A DNA stretch of 52,056 bases. It comes from Anaerolineae bacterium (GTDB lineage Bacteria; Chloroflexota; Anaerolineae; Anaerolineales; Villigracilaceae). Below, in pieces: positions 1-8,774 of this stretch. The notes beneath the pieces are model-generated. The model had not been told where the DNA came from, made no database searches, and worked only from the letters and a program-made list of their open reading frames with translations. Position numbers and translations under genes: made by a program. Position 1 is the stretch's first letter. Every line of letters begins with the position of its first letter. Where the stretch lies: NCBI GenBank assembly GCA_017303655.1, contig JAFLCE010000019.1:1-52056 (forward strand), written 5' to 3'.

Positions 1-1
1 G

Positions 2-133
2 GATGTGTTGGCGCGTTACAAAGGCGGCTTATTCAGCAACTGTGAAGACCCATCCATTCGCGTGGATGCGATCCAACACTGGGTCAACGGCTTGACGATG
101 TATTTGGAATATGAAGGTCTGGCGAATAAATAA
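2..133 (+). CDS. C-terminal fragment of an unrecognised protein
   Basis: The window opens inside a gene. Reading frame 2 is open for 43 codons from the first base and ends at TAA at 131-133. The fragment contains a patch (VDAIQHWVNGLTMYLEYEG) rich in aromatic and hydrophobic residues and ends in ANK. I do not recognise the family. It runs toward the phn genes and shares the hairpin at 142-178 as terminator with them. Its reality is supported by the frame staying open up to the terminator and by good spacing to the hairpin, but the fragment is short. Confidence 0.55.
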   Translation, partial: DVLARYKGGLFSNCEDPSIRVDAIQHWVNGLTMYLEYEGLANK

Positions 134-141
134 TCAGCAAC

Positions 142-178
142 AAAAAAGGACTGGCATAACGAATGCTAGTCCTTTTTT
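142..178. terminator. Bidirectional rho-independent terminator
   Basis: A-tract, 11-bp stem with one G-T pair (AGGACTGGCAT against ATGCTAGTCCT), 5-base loop and T-tract. It lies between the plus-strand fragment ending at 133 and the minus-strand phnE ending at 193, and has U-runs for both directions. Confidence 0.85.
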
Positions 179-192
179 ATAAAAAAGATTTA

Positions 193-2028
193 TTACGTTA
201 CTTTCTCTCGCAGTACCGAACTGATGTAATCCATCAGCGAGACTACCACGGCGATCGCGATCATCTGCGCGCTGGCGGCGCGGTAGTTCAAGAGGTTGAT
301 GTTCTGTTGCAACAGGAAACCGATACCACCGCCACCCACGAAACCAATAATGGTGGACATACGCACGTTGATATCCCAGCGGTACATGGTGTACGAGATA
401 TATGGCGGCACGATCTGTGGCACCACGGCGTAGATGATGGTCTGCAAGCGGTTCGCGCCTGTAGCAGTGATGGCTTCCAAAGGTCCGGCTTGAATGCTCT
501 CCACCTGTTCAGAGTACAACTTTGCCAAACTCACAATGGTATGCAAGCCCAGCGCCATCACACCTGCGAAGGGACCGATGCCTACAGCGATCACGAACAC
601 AATCGCCATCACTAACGCTTCCACCGAACGCAATGAGTTCAAGATGGTGCGTGTGATGTAGTAGATCACCAAACCAGTTGGTAGTGTGTCTTTGGACTTG
701 GTTAAGATCGCGAGAAGAAGTCCAAGTGCGGCGCCTACAAGGATGGGTCCGGTTTGGGTGTATTCGGGCCTGCCGATCTGATACAGCCATTCAACCAGCC
801 AGCCGAGCAAGCCGAGAACGGTTGCACCTGCAGCAGCAGAGGAGATCAAGTTCAAGGTCTTGACCGTGACCGCGGGTAGTTTTTCAGAGGCACGTTGCCC
901 GAGTTTCCCAAGGAAATTGCTTAATACTCCACCTGCTGCCAGTGCGCCAAGGGCGGGAGTTATCACTTTTAGAATGTCTCCAAGTTGGAAGAGGAATCCT
1001 CCAAGGAAGGCAAAGGAGCCCAGCGAAGCTTCGATGCCCTGCCCAGCGTTGATCATCAAACCTGCCAGCTGATACATCCAGAAGAAGCCGATCAAAGCCG
1101 ACACGAAGAGTACTATAAGCCTGCCAATGCGGACTCCAATCGGCGGGACGGCAATATCATCCTGTGGCAACGCCCAACGAATTGTAAAGCTCAGAATGAG
1201 AGGTGCAATTACAACGCTGATGATGTTGCCGAAGATATTGGAGGTTAAAGGTGCGGTGAAACCAGAAACCATGTTGACCACAAGTAGACCAACAGCAATA
1301 CCGATTGGCCAACCAAGTGTGGAGAGCGAAATGCTCGCCAGTGGACTGCGCACCGGCTTCATCAGGTTGCGCGCCGCAATGAAGCTGAGCGGAATAGCAA
1401 GGATGGTTCCCAATGTGGTTGCCAGCAATGCTAGGAACACGGTCTCAATGATTTTTTCCCAAGTGTCTTTTGCTGTTTGAGTAAACATGGGAGCCCCGAT
1501 GCTGCGACGCATGGTGGCACGGATATACTGTACTTCATCGCTGGGGCGGTCTGGTAGTTGAAGTGTAGCAATGAAATACCCTTCTGCATCCACAAGGGCA
1601 GTTTCGTTACCAAGTTCCACAACATTGGTCGGGTCATTGCCCGGTACAAAGCGAATGGGTCCGTCGGAGCCGGGGTAGAAGTTGAAGCCTTCGATGGTGA
1701 CCGTCTCACCAGGTTCGGCGCAAGTTGGGGTGACAACTGCGTATGGTCCGGTGGTGTCTGGCGCTTCAACCGTTGCGCCGCCCACCGGGCATGTTACATA
1801 GACTGGAGCGGTGAAGATGTCAATTTCTTTTTCGTATTCAAAAATATCAGGCTGCGCCAATGCTCGGGTAACGCGCACAAGGCTTTCCTGACGGCGTTCA
1901 CTGCGCAATTCTTCAAGATCGATCTTGGTGATCTCGAATCCATATGCGTAGATGATCGCGCCAACCAGAAAAACAAGCCCTATGCTTAGTGATCTCAAAA
2001 GAGAGGCTTTTTTGTTGTTATCTTTCAT
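193..2028 (-). CDS. phnE: Phosphonate-type ABC transporter permease, enlarged
   Basis: Inner-membrane permease of the PhnCDE importer (phosphonates, phosphite or phosphate). The protein has 611 residues against roughly 260-290 usual for PhnE. Residues 14-30 form a first membrane anchor. Residues about 35-185 are a predicted extracytoplasmic domain with a Cys pair (C80, C103) and a stretch around 105-118 that looks like an IPT/TIG-type beta domain. The permease core starts near 190 (ETVFLALLATT, then PLSFIAARN). Residues about 221-450 hold extra membrane helices not found in short PhnE. The usual core resumes at about 456, with GIGPFAGVMALGLHT at 483-497, the ABC-contact loop around 515-538 (GPLEAITATGANRLQ) and NVRMSTIIGFVGGGGIGF at 554-571. 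The ATG is 2 bp after the phnC stop, so the genes are co-transcribed. Confidence 0.92.
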   Translation of the reverse strand: MKDNNKKASLLRSLSIGLVFLVGAIIYAYGFEITKIDLEELRSERRQESLVRVTRALAQPDIFEYEKEIDIFTAPVYVTCPVGGATVEAPDTTGPYAVVTPTCAEPGETVTIEGFNFYPGSDGPIRFVPGNDPTNVVELGNETALVDAEGYFIATLQLPDRPSDEVQYIRATMRRSIGAPMFTQTAKDTWEKIIETVFLALLATTLGTILAIPLSFIAARNLMKPVRSPLASISLSTLGWPIGIAVGLLVVNMVSGFTAPLTSNIFGNIISVVIAPLILSFTIRWALPQDDIAVPPIGVRIGRLIVLFVSALIGFFWMYQLAGLMINAGQGIEASLGSFAFLGGFLFQLGDILKVITPALGALAAGGVLSNFLGKLGQRASEKLPAVTVKTLNLISSAAAGATVLGLLGWLVEWLYQIGRPEYTQTGPILVGAALGLLLAILTKSKDTLPTGLVIYYITRTILNSLRSVEALVMAIVFVIAVGIGPFAGVMALGLHTIVSLAKLYSEQVESIQAGPLEAITATGANRLQTIIYAVVPQIVPPYISYTMYRWDINVRMSTIIGFVGGGGIGFLLQQNINLLNYRAASAQMIAIAVVVSLMDYISSVLREKVT

Positions 2029-2030
2029 GG

Positions 2031-2783
2031 CTAGCCCACCCTTTCTGCATCGCGCCCATAGATATCTTTGAATTTTTTATCATCGATCTCACTGGGCAAT
2101 CCCTCAAAAACAAGCTGACCTTGATTGAGGGCGATAACGCGGTCGGCGTAGCGATGCACGAGGTCGAGGAAGTGCAGGCTGCACAACACTGTCACGCCGT
2201 CGTTCTTGTTGATCTCTTCAAGATGCTTCATGATGCTGTGCGCGAGAACAGGGTCGAGGCTGGCAACCGGCTCATCAGCGAGGATCATGTTCGGGTCCTG
2301 CATGAGCGCGCGTGCGATGCCAACGCGTTGCTGTTGTCCGCCGCTCAATTCATCGGCACGCTGATAGGCTTTATCGGCGATGCCCACACGTTCCATTTGT
2401 TTGAGCGCTTTGTCCATATCTGCCTTGGAAAAGCGGTTCAAGAGACTCCAGGCGGGGTTCACATACCCAAGCCGCCCGGCGAGGGCGTTGGTCAGCACTT
2501 TCGAGCGATGCACCAGGTTGAAGTGTTGAAAGACCATGCCGATCTTGCGGCGGATGCGGCGCATTTCTTCCGGGGAGGCGGCGGTGATATCTTCGCCATC
2601 CCATAAAATTTGCCCTTCCGTTGGGTCGATCAGGCGGTTGATACAGCGCAACAATGTGGATTTGCCCGAGCCGCTTAAGCCGATCACGGCAAGGAACTGT
2701 CCCTTCGGTACGTCAAAGGTGACATTTTCCAGTGCTTTGACGCCCCCGTCGTATATCTTTGTCAAGTTCTTTACTTGGAGCAT
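2031..2783 (-). CDS. phnC: Phosphonate-type ABC transporter ATP-binding protein
   Basis: Cytoplasmic ATPase that powers the PhnE channel. Seen: Walker A GLSGSGKST near residue 34-42, Q-loop in VFQHFNLV, signature LSGGQQQRVGIARAL, Walker B MILADEPVASLD and a switch His (CSLHFLDL). The 250-residue length is typical. I start at the ATG at 2783 (MLQVKNLTKIY); a TTG codon five codons upstream is also open but is less likely. It follows phnD with a hairpin between them and precedes phnE by 2 bp. The match to PhnC, and not to generic amino-acid importers, rests on HFNLVHRSKVLTNALAGRLG, which is a typical PhnC segment, and on its neighbours. Confidence 0.95.
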   Translation of the reverse strand: MLQVKNLTKIYDGGVKALENVTFDVPKGQFLAVIGLSGSGKSTLLRCINRLIDPTEGQILWDGEDITAASPEEMRRIRRKIGMVFQHFNLVHRSKVLTNALAGRLGYVNPAWSLLNRFSKADMDKALKQMERVGIADKAYQRADELSGGQQQRVGIARALMQDPNMILADEPVASLDPVLAHSIMKHLEEINKNDGVTVLCSLHFLDLVHRYADRVIALNQGQLVFEGLPSEIDDKKFKDIYGRDAERVG

Positions 2784-2870
2784 GGTGGGTTCTCGCAATC
2801 TACAATTTTATGATGAAGAAACCAGCTTGACTTGCCCGCTCATTATAAAAGATAAAAACGCTTTATAAAG

Positions 2871-2906
2871 ATAAATCGGGCAGGGAGAATTCCCTGCCCG
2901 ATTTAT
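2871..2906 (-). terminator. Strong hairpin between phnD and phnC
   Basis: A perfect 16-bp stem (ATAAATCGGGCAGGGA and its complement) with loop GAAT. It sits 16 bp after the phnD stop and about 90 bp before the phnC start. It probably lets only part of transcription continue from phnD into phnC-phnE, giving more binding protein than transporter, and may protect the phnD mRNA 3' end. Confidence 0.85.
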
Positions 2907-2922
2907 TTACTGTTACTAAATT

Positions 2923-4032
2923 TTAGCGGAGAGACTCGATGGTCGTTCCGGACTCCACAACCAATTTACGGATGAAGTCATATTCCGCGTCGGTGGCGGC
3001 GTCTACGCCGGACCAGCCGTAGAAGTCTTCGCTTCCGAGCGAGGTGCCCCAGGCTTCGGTCTCAGCGAAGGCGGCGATGGCTGCTTCGATCTCAGCGCGC
3101 AATTCAGCGGGGAACTCAGGGCCAAAGGACATGGTGTCGTTCGGGATCTCGGGGGAGAGCATCAGGATGCGGACCTTTGAAACCACATCGGGGAACTCTT
3201 CGCGGATGTTGGCGCGGGCATCGAGGACACGGTAGCCTTCGCAGAGCAGGCGGCTCTTGTCTTCGTTGAGAGCGCAGGAGTTCACGTCGACGGGAACTTC
3301 TGGGTCATCACCGATTGCCCAGGCGGCGGAACCTTCGGGAGCAGCCCACGGGCTATAGAAGGCTGCGGCGAAATCAGCTTCACCGGTGTATACGGCACGA
3401 ACAGCCTGCGGGTGACCACCGGCTTCGAGTTCTTCGCCAACGGTCACGCCAGCTTCCTTGAGCATGACGGAAGGAACGAGGTAACCAGAGGTGGAACCAG
3501 CATCGGGGAAGGCGAACTTCTTGCCTTCGAGATCTTCGATGGAGTCGATGTCGCTATCGCGAGCAACGATGAGCATGGTCCAATACACGCCCCAACCGCG
3601 GCGAACGGCTTTGAAGGAAACATCCACGCCGCAGAGGTCATTGGCGAGCACATAACCGAAGGCAGGGATGAATGCCATGGTGTCTTCGGGGGAGGCACAC
3701 ATCTCTTCGATGGTCGCAGCGTAGGAAGTCGGAACGACTACTTCGAAGGTCAAACCAGTGGCTTCGTTCAAAGCAGCAGCCATCACTTCACCGCCGGTAA
3801 CGATCACGTTTGCATCAACGGAGGGGACGAACAGAACCTTGATGGGGCGCTCGGGTGAACCGATGGCAGGACCAGCTTCTTCAGTGGGCTCTGCGGTAGG
3901 TTCTTCGGTCATTGCTTCGGTGGGGGCGGGTTCTTCCACTGGAGCTTCTGTGGCGGGGGCGGCACAGGCGCTGAGGATCATCGCAGTAGCGACGATGAGC
4001 GACAGCAGGACGAACAAGTTGCGTTTATTCAT
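2923..4032 (-). CDS. phnD: Phosphate/phosphite/phosphonate-binding lipoprotein
   Basis: Membrane-anchored substrate-binding protein of the PhnCDE importer. The start is the ATG at 4032, preceded by AAGGAG; upstream in-frame codons are not used because they would put residues before the signal peptide. Residues 1-24 are a lipoprotein signal with lipobox LSAC, followed by a Glu/Pro/Thr linker to about residue 57. The mature domain shows PhnD-family hallmarks: PTSYAATIEEM, DAGSTSGYLVPSVMLKEAG and GGHPQAVRAVYTGEADFAAAF. The ligand specificity among phosphonate, phosphite and phosphate cannot be read from sequence alone; no C-P lyase or phosphonatase gene is in the window. Length 369 residues fits. 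Confidence 0.93.
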   Translation of the reverse strand: MNKRNLFVLLSLIVATAMILSACAAPATEAPVEEPAPTEAMTEEPTAEPTEEAGPAIGSPERPIKVLFVPSVDANVIVTGGEVMAAALNEATGLTFEVVVPTSYAATIEEMCASPEDTMAFIPAFGYVLANDLCGVDVSFKAVRRGWGVYWTMLIVARDSDIDSIEDLEGKKFAFPDAGSTSGYLVPSVMLKEAGVTVGEELEAGGHPQAVRAVYTGEADFAAAFYSPWAAPEGSAAWAIGDDPEVPVDVNSCALNEDKSRLLCEGYRVLDARANIREEFPDVVSKVRILMLSPEIPNDTMSFGPEFPAELRAEIEAAIAAFAETEAWGTSLGSEDFYGWSGVDAATDAEYDFIRKLVVESGTTIESLR

Positions 4033-4090
4033 GGCTTCTCCTTCTTTACAAACGTGGATATGATTTGGGACAAAATACCCTGACATACTG

Positions 4091-4120
4091 ATGATACCCC
4101 TTGTTAACATTGTTAACAAG
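4091..4120 (-). promoter_or_regulatory. phnD promoter overlapped by a perfect palindrome
   Basis: Reading the minus strand, -35 TTGTTA (4119-4114), a 17-bp spacer and -10 TATCAT (4096-4091) form a good sigma-70-type promoter about 60 bp before the phnD start. A perfect inverted repeat of CTTGTTAAC with a 3-bp centre (4100-4120) covers the -35 box and most of the spacer. Such a position suits a repressor operator. The regulator is not identifiable; no regulator gene is adjacent. The stretch 4033-4343 otherwise holds only this promoter, the 5' leader and two hairpins. Confidence 0.65.
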
Positions 4121-4166
4121 TACGCTTCTCTTAAAATATGAGTACGGAGTTCACTCAAGCTGAACT

Positions 4167-4190
4167 AAAAATTTGTCTTTACAAATTTTT
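4167..4190. repeat. Perfect AT-rich inverted repeat upstream of phnD promoter
   Basis: AAAAATTTGT, four bases, then ACAAATTTTT: a perfect 10-bp inverted repeat lying about 50 bp upstream of the phnD -35 box. It could be a weak terminator stem, an UP-like element or a second regulatory site. There is no direct evidence for which. Confidence 0.5.
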
Positions 4191-4287
4191 AGGCATCTTC
4201 AAGATTATAAAGGATAATTGTGCAAAAAATAACAAAGCTAGGTTAAGGCCGTTTTAGCATTGAATTAACTGATTACTCAAAAATAAA

Positions 4288-4319
4288 AAGCGTATGTTGA
4301 ATATCTCAACATACGCTTT
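4288..4319 (-). terminator. Terminator of the sigma factor/SRPBCC cluster
   Basis: AAGCGTATGTTGA and its complement around a 5-base loop, 25 bp after the stop of the gene ending at 4344, followed on the minus strand by a run rich in T. It ends the 4344-6075 minus-strand cluster. Confidence 0.8.
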
Positions 4320-4343
4320 GACCGATATTGATTCTGACCAAGC

Positions 4344-4745
4344 TTACTTCGCCCGCATACGGTTGTTGCGTGCGTTATGTTCCACTTCTGCCAGACCCAG
4401 CGCTTCCATCAAGGGTGGGATGTACATGCCAAAGCGGCCACGAAAGCCTTTCTTTAGCCCATACCAGCCACCGATCGGGTTTTGAGGCGAGCGTCCCCAA
4501 AATTCCACAGTGCCTTCCACGGCTTCCTGCTTTTCGTCTTTGCTGCCCAGTTCCATCCAATCACCGTGTTTTTTCAACATGGCATGCAAATCTTTCAGAC
4601 AGCGATAGTCATAATGCAGCACGGTCGTTCCCACCACACAGACGATGATCTCCTTACCGTCTTTTTCATCGATGTACATTTCATAGTCTGAGGTCTGCGG
4701 CGGAGTCTTTAACTTCCACGGGTTGTCTTTCGTTCGCTTTTCCAT
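4344..4745 (-). CDS. Conserved hypothetical protein next to SRPBCC and ECF sigma
   Basis: A soluble 133-residue protein with no signal peptide or membrane segment. The start is the ATG at 4745 with AAGGAGG seven bases upstream; the longer open frame would overlap the SRPBCC gene. It has a tidy, charged C-terminus (GLAEVEHNARNNRMRAK) and a Trp/Gly-rich block (EFWGRSPQNPIGGWYGLKKGFRGRFGM is split here as EFWGRSPQNP and GRFGMYIPP) that look conserved, but I cannot name the family. It follows the SRPBCC gene by 10 bp and is last in the cluster, so it is probably part of the same response controlled by the ECF sigma factor. Confidence 0.8.
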   Translation of the reverse strand: MEKRTKDNPWKLKTPPQTSDYEMYIDEKDGKEIIVCVVGTTVLHYDYRCLKDLHAMLKKHGDWMELGSKDEKQEAVEGTVEFWGRSPQNPIGGWYGLKKGFRGRFGMYIPPLMEALGLAEVEHNARNNRMRAK

Positions 4746-4755
4746 GACTGCCTCC

Positions 4756-5220
4756 TTAATTCTTTGAACGTTGAATGGTTTCGGCTTCCTTCTTGAGGTC
4801 TGCCGTAAATTTATCGAAAGACTCATCGAAGGACGGGATCATACCGGCAAACAAAGGGAAGAGAGGACCGCCGATCTTTTCGGACATTTTGAACTGGGTG
4901 CCCTTCCCGGCTTTTTCCAAGCTGTAAACGCGACTCCCCATCGGGTCGCCCCAGACGAGACGCTGGTTCGGCACGAATTCCTTGATCTTCAGTTTGAAGG
5001 TACGCTTTTCATCCAACGTGGATTTCAACTCAATGGTTTCGCCGTTCTGGATCTTTCCAGAGATGGAGATCACGGTCGAATTCCAACGCGGGAAATCGGC
5101 TGCATTCGTGAGCAACGCCCAAATGATCGCGGCATCTGCCTCGATATTTACACTCACACTGGTTTCACGACTAAAGGTTGACTTGCTTGTGACTGCTTTT
5201 CCGTTCGATACTGTACTCAT
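4756..5220 (-). CDS. SRPBCC-family (polyketide cyclase/START-like) protein
   Basis: A 154-residue cytoplasmic protein of the SRPBCC helix-grip fold, which binds hydrophobic ligands. The pattern fits: a beta-strand start with SVSVNIEADAAIIWALLTN, then FPRWNSTV, a central GDPMGSRVYSLE and a long C-terminal helix FDESFDKFTADLKKEAETI. AAGGAG lies just before the ATG at 5220. It stands between the ECF sigma gene (54 bp upstream) and the small hypothetical gene (10 bp downstream). AHSA1/SRPBCC proteins are often encoded beside ECF sigma factors of this type. The ligand is unknown. Confidence 0.85.
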   Translation of the reverse strand: MSTVSNGKAVTSKSTFSRETSVSVNIEADAAIIWALLTNAADFPRWNSTVISISGKIQNGETIELKSTLDEKRTFKLKIKEFVPNQRLVWGDPMGSRVYSLEKAGKGTQFKMSEKIGGPLFPLFAGMIPSFDESFDKFTADLKKEAETIQRSKN

Positions 5221-5274
5221 TATTAATCTCCTTTTCTTATTTAGACGAATACCCGATAAAAAACGATAGGCTTT

Positions 5275-6075
5275 TCACTCAGATTCCCCCAGATATTTTT
5301 CCATGACCTTGCGATTATGTTCCAAATGGTGCAATTGCAATACCGCCGCGCCAGACTCAAAGGGATCAAGTTCCTGAAGGATCTTCATACGCAGGTCGAA
5401 CAAGGTTTCCTTGTCTTTGTTCTCTGCATCCCTTGCCATTTCGATCTTGACCAGTTCCTCCTGTGCTTTTTGTTTTGGGTTGAAAATGGCGTTCAATTCT
5501 GTACATTGATGGCAAACCCCCTGTTTATTGATCAGCGAGCAGCGTCCGTCGAAGACTTCGACCATTCGTCCGCGGCTGACGTGTAGATAATATTTCACCA
5601 TCGCCTCGCTTTGTTCCATGATGGTGGCGATCTCCTGCACTTTAAAGCCGTAGACTTCTTTCAGGAGCAGGGCGATATGTTGTTCAATTGGCAGGGATTT
5701 GGAAACGCAGGTAAAGCAAAAGGCAACGTGTTCTTTGATCTCAAAATTCCCCTGTGGTGATGTCTGCCGGATGTGCATGGCTTCTTGAAAGAACTCGCGG
5801 TCGTTCAATACCGCTTCTTTACAGATATCGGTCACATTTTCGGGCCAGCGTTTTTTGGCGCGCAGCAAATCTCTGGCAAGGTTGGATGCAATAGTAAACA
5901 CCCATGTCTTCAGCGTGGACTCGCCGCGAAAGGAGTCAATCTTGGCATGGGCTTTCAGATAGGTTTCTTGAACAATATCCTCTGCATCCTGCACACTGGC
6001 GGTCATACGCAGGAGAAAGGATTTTAGTTCACCCTGAAAAACTTCGAACTCGGCTGTTAATTGATCCGTTGACAT
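5275..6075 (-). CDS. ECF-type RNA polymerase sigma factor with Cys-containing C-terminal extension
   Basis: Directs RNA polymerase to a specific promoter set. Region 2 is clear (SVQDAEDIVQETYLKAHAKIDSF with the following TLKTWVFTIASNLARD); region 4 is PIEQHIALLLKEVYGFKVQEIATIM with a helix-turn-helix. It has CFTC just before region 4 and, after it, a second Cys cluster (RCSLINKQGVCHQC) and a charged helical tail of about 75 residues, a layout known from some ECF groups that lack a separate anti-sigma factor. The ATG at 6075 has GGAG six bases upstream; a GTG four codons earlier is possible. No anti-sigma gene is adjacent, so the extension may carry the sensing role (inference). Confidence 0.9.
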   Translation of the reverse strand: MSTDQLTAEFEVFQGELKSFLLRMTASVQDAEDIVQETYLKAHAKIDSFRGESTLKTWVFTIASNLARDLLRAKKRWPENVTDICKEAVLNDREFFQEAMHIRQTSPQGNFEIKEHVAFCFTCVSKSLPIEQHIALLLKEVYGFKVQEIATIMEQSEAMVKYYLHVSRGRMVEVFDGRCSLINKQGVCHQCTELNAIFNPKQKAQEELVKIEMARDAENKDKETLFDLRMKILQELDPFESGAAVLQLHHLEHNRKVMEKYLGESE

Positions 6076-6215
6076 TGAATACTCCACAGAGATTAAAGAT
6101 ATGCCGCACGAAGAGACATAATGGTTCGTCTAATTTTAATCAGGCTGTTCCAAAGCTTTCCCATACTGGAAGACGGTTTAAGTGTAGAACCTCTGCCGAC
6201 GAAGTCAACGGGAGC

Positions 6216-7676
6216 TTACTTTTTACTTATCTCCTTGCCCAGTTTCACAACTTCCCTTGCCAATAGATCAAAATCTTCAAACGTACTGCGGTGATTGGAG
6301 ATGGCAATTCTCAAACAGTACTGATCGTTCAAGGTGGTATATGACGGCACTGCAATGCCCTTTTCGTGCAATTGCATCAGAATTTCCTTATTCAGAGCAT
6401 TCAACTCTTGCATACCAAGTTCACCCGGGTTGAATCGAAAGCAGACGATATCCAGACCGATCGGTGCCATTAATTCCAGGGTTGATTCTTTTTCGACTAA
6501 CATTCCAAAATAATGGGCTTGTTCCACGTTTCGGGCGATCATTCTTCCGAAGCGATCCAACCCGTGCTCTTTAATCGACATCCATACCTTCAACGCGCGG
6601 AATTGACGCGAGAGCTGCAAGCCATAATCGCTGAACCATAAGTTCCCAGCGGCCAGCCCGCGAGTTTCATGGGCTAGATATTCAGGCGTGAGCGAAAATG
6701 TGAGTCGGTGTGCTTTCTCCGATTTAACGACAATGCAACCAGCTTCGAATGGAATATGCATCCATTTATGCAGATCCAAAGCAACCGAGTCAGCACGTTC
6801 AATGCCTTTTAATTTCGGCTTGATGTCTTCTGCCAAAACTGCCACCGCTCCGATCGCACCGTCAATATGGAACCATACGTCTTCTTTTTCGCAAATATCA
6901 GCGATAGCGTTCAAGTCATCGATTGCCCCGGTATTGATCGTCCCTGAACTGCCGATCACACAAATGGGCAGAAAGCCTGCCTTTCGGTCATCTGCAATGG
7001 CTTGTTTGAGCGTGTCAATATCCATACTGTAATCAGCATTTGCTTTGATCTTGCGCAGGTTGGCATTCCCCAACCCTAATAACTCCACTGATTTTTGGTG
7101 GCAGCTATGTCCTTCAATGGATGTGTAAACGATCAATGGCTTGGTTGCCGCTTGCATGCCCAACTCGCGCACATTAAAACCAGCCTTGGTATTACGGGCT
7201 ACAGCGATCCCGACAAAATTAGCCATCGAGCCGCCGCTCACCAGCAAGCCGCTTGCATCTTTTGGAAAATCAAGCATGTCCTTGACCCAATCAATCACCT
7301 GCGCTTCAACCATATTTGCAACATGATTCCCACCGCCCAAATTGGAGTTCATTGTAGATGCCAGCATATCTGCCAAGGCACCGATCACCGTACCATTTCC
7401 CATATACCAACCCCAAAAGCGTGGATGGATATTCCCCATGGGATACGGCATGATCGTTTCCAGAAATTCCTGATATGTTCCTTCGGCTCCTTTCGGATCA
7501 CGTGGGGCAGGTTCGCCAAACCGGGCAGTGACCTCCTCTGGAACCTCCTGCCAAACGGGGCGTTCACGCACATTTTGAAGATATGAGATCGAGTCATCTA
7601 CCATGCGATGAGCAAGCGCGCGCATCTCATCCCAGTTTTCAGGGTCGAGGGTTTCATACGGTTCATGAGCAGACAT
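6216..7676 (-). CDS. PLP-dependent group II amino-acid decarboxylase
   Basis: Decarboxylates an amino acid (aromatic L-amino acid, glutamate or related) using pyridoxal phosphate. Seen: substrate/PLP motif SGGSMAN at 147-153, EGHSCHQKS at 188-196 where His stacks on [12 protein letters not shown] with Asp272 that contacts the pyridine N, and the Schiff-base lysine K304 in [13 protein letters not shown]. The 486-residue length is normal. AAGGAG precedes the ATG at 7676. It is flanked by unrelated genes and is probably a single-gene unit. Substrate cannot be fixed from sequence; the fold is closer to the aromatic/tyrosine decarboxylase side than to bacterial GadB. Confidence 0.9.
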   Translation of the reverse strand: MSAHEPYETLDPENWDEMRALAHRMVDDSISYLQNVRERPVWQEVPEEVTARFGEPAPRDPKGAEGTYQEFLETIMPYPMGNIHPRFWGWYMGNGTVIGALADMLASTMNSNLGGGNHVANMVEAQVIDWVKDMLDFPKDASGLLVSGGSMANFVGIAVARNTKAGFNVRELGMQAATKPLIVYTSIEGHSCHQKSVELLGLGNANLRKIKANADYSMDIDTLKQAIADDRKAGFLPICVIGSSGTINTGAIDDLNAIADICEKEDVWFHIDGAIGAVAVLAEDIKPKLKGIERADSVALDLHKWMHIPFEAGCIVVKSEKAHRLTFSLTPEYLAHETRGLAAGNLWFSDYGLQLSRQFRALKVWMSIKEHGLDRFGRMIARNVEQAHYFGMLVEKESTLELMAPIGLDIVCFRFNPGELGMQELNALNKEILMQLHEKGIAVPSYTTLNDQYCLRIAISNHRSTFEDFDLLAREVVKLGKEISKK

Positions 7677-7741
7677 TTTTAAACTCCTTTTTAGTAACGC
7701 CAGTAAATTGAAAGGATTATAGCCCTATCCTTAAAACAAAA

Positions 7742-7770
7742 AGCTCCCATCAATTCAATTGATGGGAGCT
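7742..7770 (-). terminator. Terminator downstream of lipA
   Basis: AGCTCCCATCAATT and its complement meet around a single central base, followed on the minus strand by TTTTTGTTTT. It lies 14 bp after the lipA stop. Confidence 0.88.
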
Positions 7771-7783
7771 CCATTTGTACTAT

Positions 7784-8758
7784 CTACTTGCTATTGACCA
7801 CAGGCAGTTGATTTTCGTTCATCACCCCATTGCCGTACAACTTGCGATGCACCACACTCAAGGCTCTCACTTGTTCTGCCGCGTGATACGAAGAGCGCAC
7901 CAGTGGATTCGACTCGACCCACTTGAAGCCGATCTCTTTGCCGAACTCGCGCAGTTCGGCAAATTCTTCCATGCTGTAGTAACGGTCCATAGGCATGTGC
8001 TTCTTGCTCGGTTGCAGGTACTGTCCAATGGTGAGGATGTCCACGCCCCAACTGCGTTGGTCACGCATCACCTGCTTGATCTCATCCATTTTCTCGCCAA
8101 TGCCAACCATAAGGCCTGATTTGGTTAATACTTCTGGGTCAAGTTTCTTTGCATTGGAAAGAGTTGCGGCTGCCCATTCGTATTTATCCTGCGGTTGGAT
8201 CTGTTTGAACAAACGCGGCACGGTCTCTACATTGTGATTCAAAATCTCAGGGCGGGCATCCATGACGATCTTCAAAGCTTCGATGCTGCCTTTGAAATCG
8301 GGGATGAGCACTTCGATGGAACAGCCTGGCAATACTTCACGAATGCGGCGAATGACCATCGCAAAAATCGGCGCACCGCCATCGCGTCGTTCATCGCGGT
8401 TCACAGAAGTAATGACGGCATGTTTCAATTCCATGGACTTCACGGCTTGTGCCACGCGTTCGGCTTCGCCCCAGTCTAATAAACCGGGCTTGCCGTGTTT
8501 GATATCGCAGAAAGCACAAGTGCGTGTGCAAACGTCGCCCAGCATTAAGAAAGTCGCTGTGCCGCTGCCCCAGCATTCGCCGAGGTTGGGGCACATGGCT
8601 TCTTCACAAACCGTATGTAATTCTTTTGAACGCATCAAGGCATGCACGCGTTCGTAATTTTCGCCGGAAGGCGCACGCACTTTGATCCATTCGGGGCGGC
8701 GCAGTGGGCGTGAATCCGTTTGCGGGGAGACTCGGTCTCGGGTGGGGGTAGCAGGCAT
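7784..8758 (-). CDS. lipA: Lipoyl synthase (radical SAM)
   Basis: Inserts two sulfurs into octanoyl groups on lipoyl domains, the last step of lipoate biosynthesis, in the cytoplasm. Both Fe-S cluster motifs are present: the auxiliary cluster [12 protein letters not shown] and the radical-SAM motif CTRTCAFC, plus GKP after it and the SGLMVGIGE segment. The C-terminal [10 protein letters not shown] provides the conserved Ser that ligates the auxiliary cluster. The start at 8758 (ATG, AAAGGA upstream) gives 324 residues; a TTG further up would read through a repeat element. No lipB or 2-oxoacid dehydrogenase genes are near. It is likely co-transcribed with the NfeD-type gene upstream. Confidence 0.96.
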   Translation of the reverse strand: MPATPTRDRVSPQTDSRPLRRPEWIKVRAPSGENYERVHALMRSKELHTVCEEAMCPNLGECWGSGTATFLMLGDVCTRTCAFCDIKHGKPGLLDWGEAERVAQAVKSMELKHAVITSVNRDERRDGGAPIFAMVIRRIREVLPGCSIEVLIPDFKGSIEALKIVMDARPEILNHNVETVPRLFKQIQPQDKYEWAAATLSNAKKLDPEVLTKSGLMVGIGEKMDEIKQVMRDQRSWGVDILTIGQYLQPSKKHMPMDRYYSMEEFAELREFGKEIGFKWVESNPLVRSSYHAAEQVRALSVVHRKLYGNGVMNENQLPVVNSK

Positions 8759-8774
8759 AAGGTCCTTTTGAGCC

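Noticed and set aside
163-615. Open frame antisense to the end of phnE
   Set aside because: Shadow of phnE, starting in the terminator.
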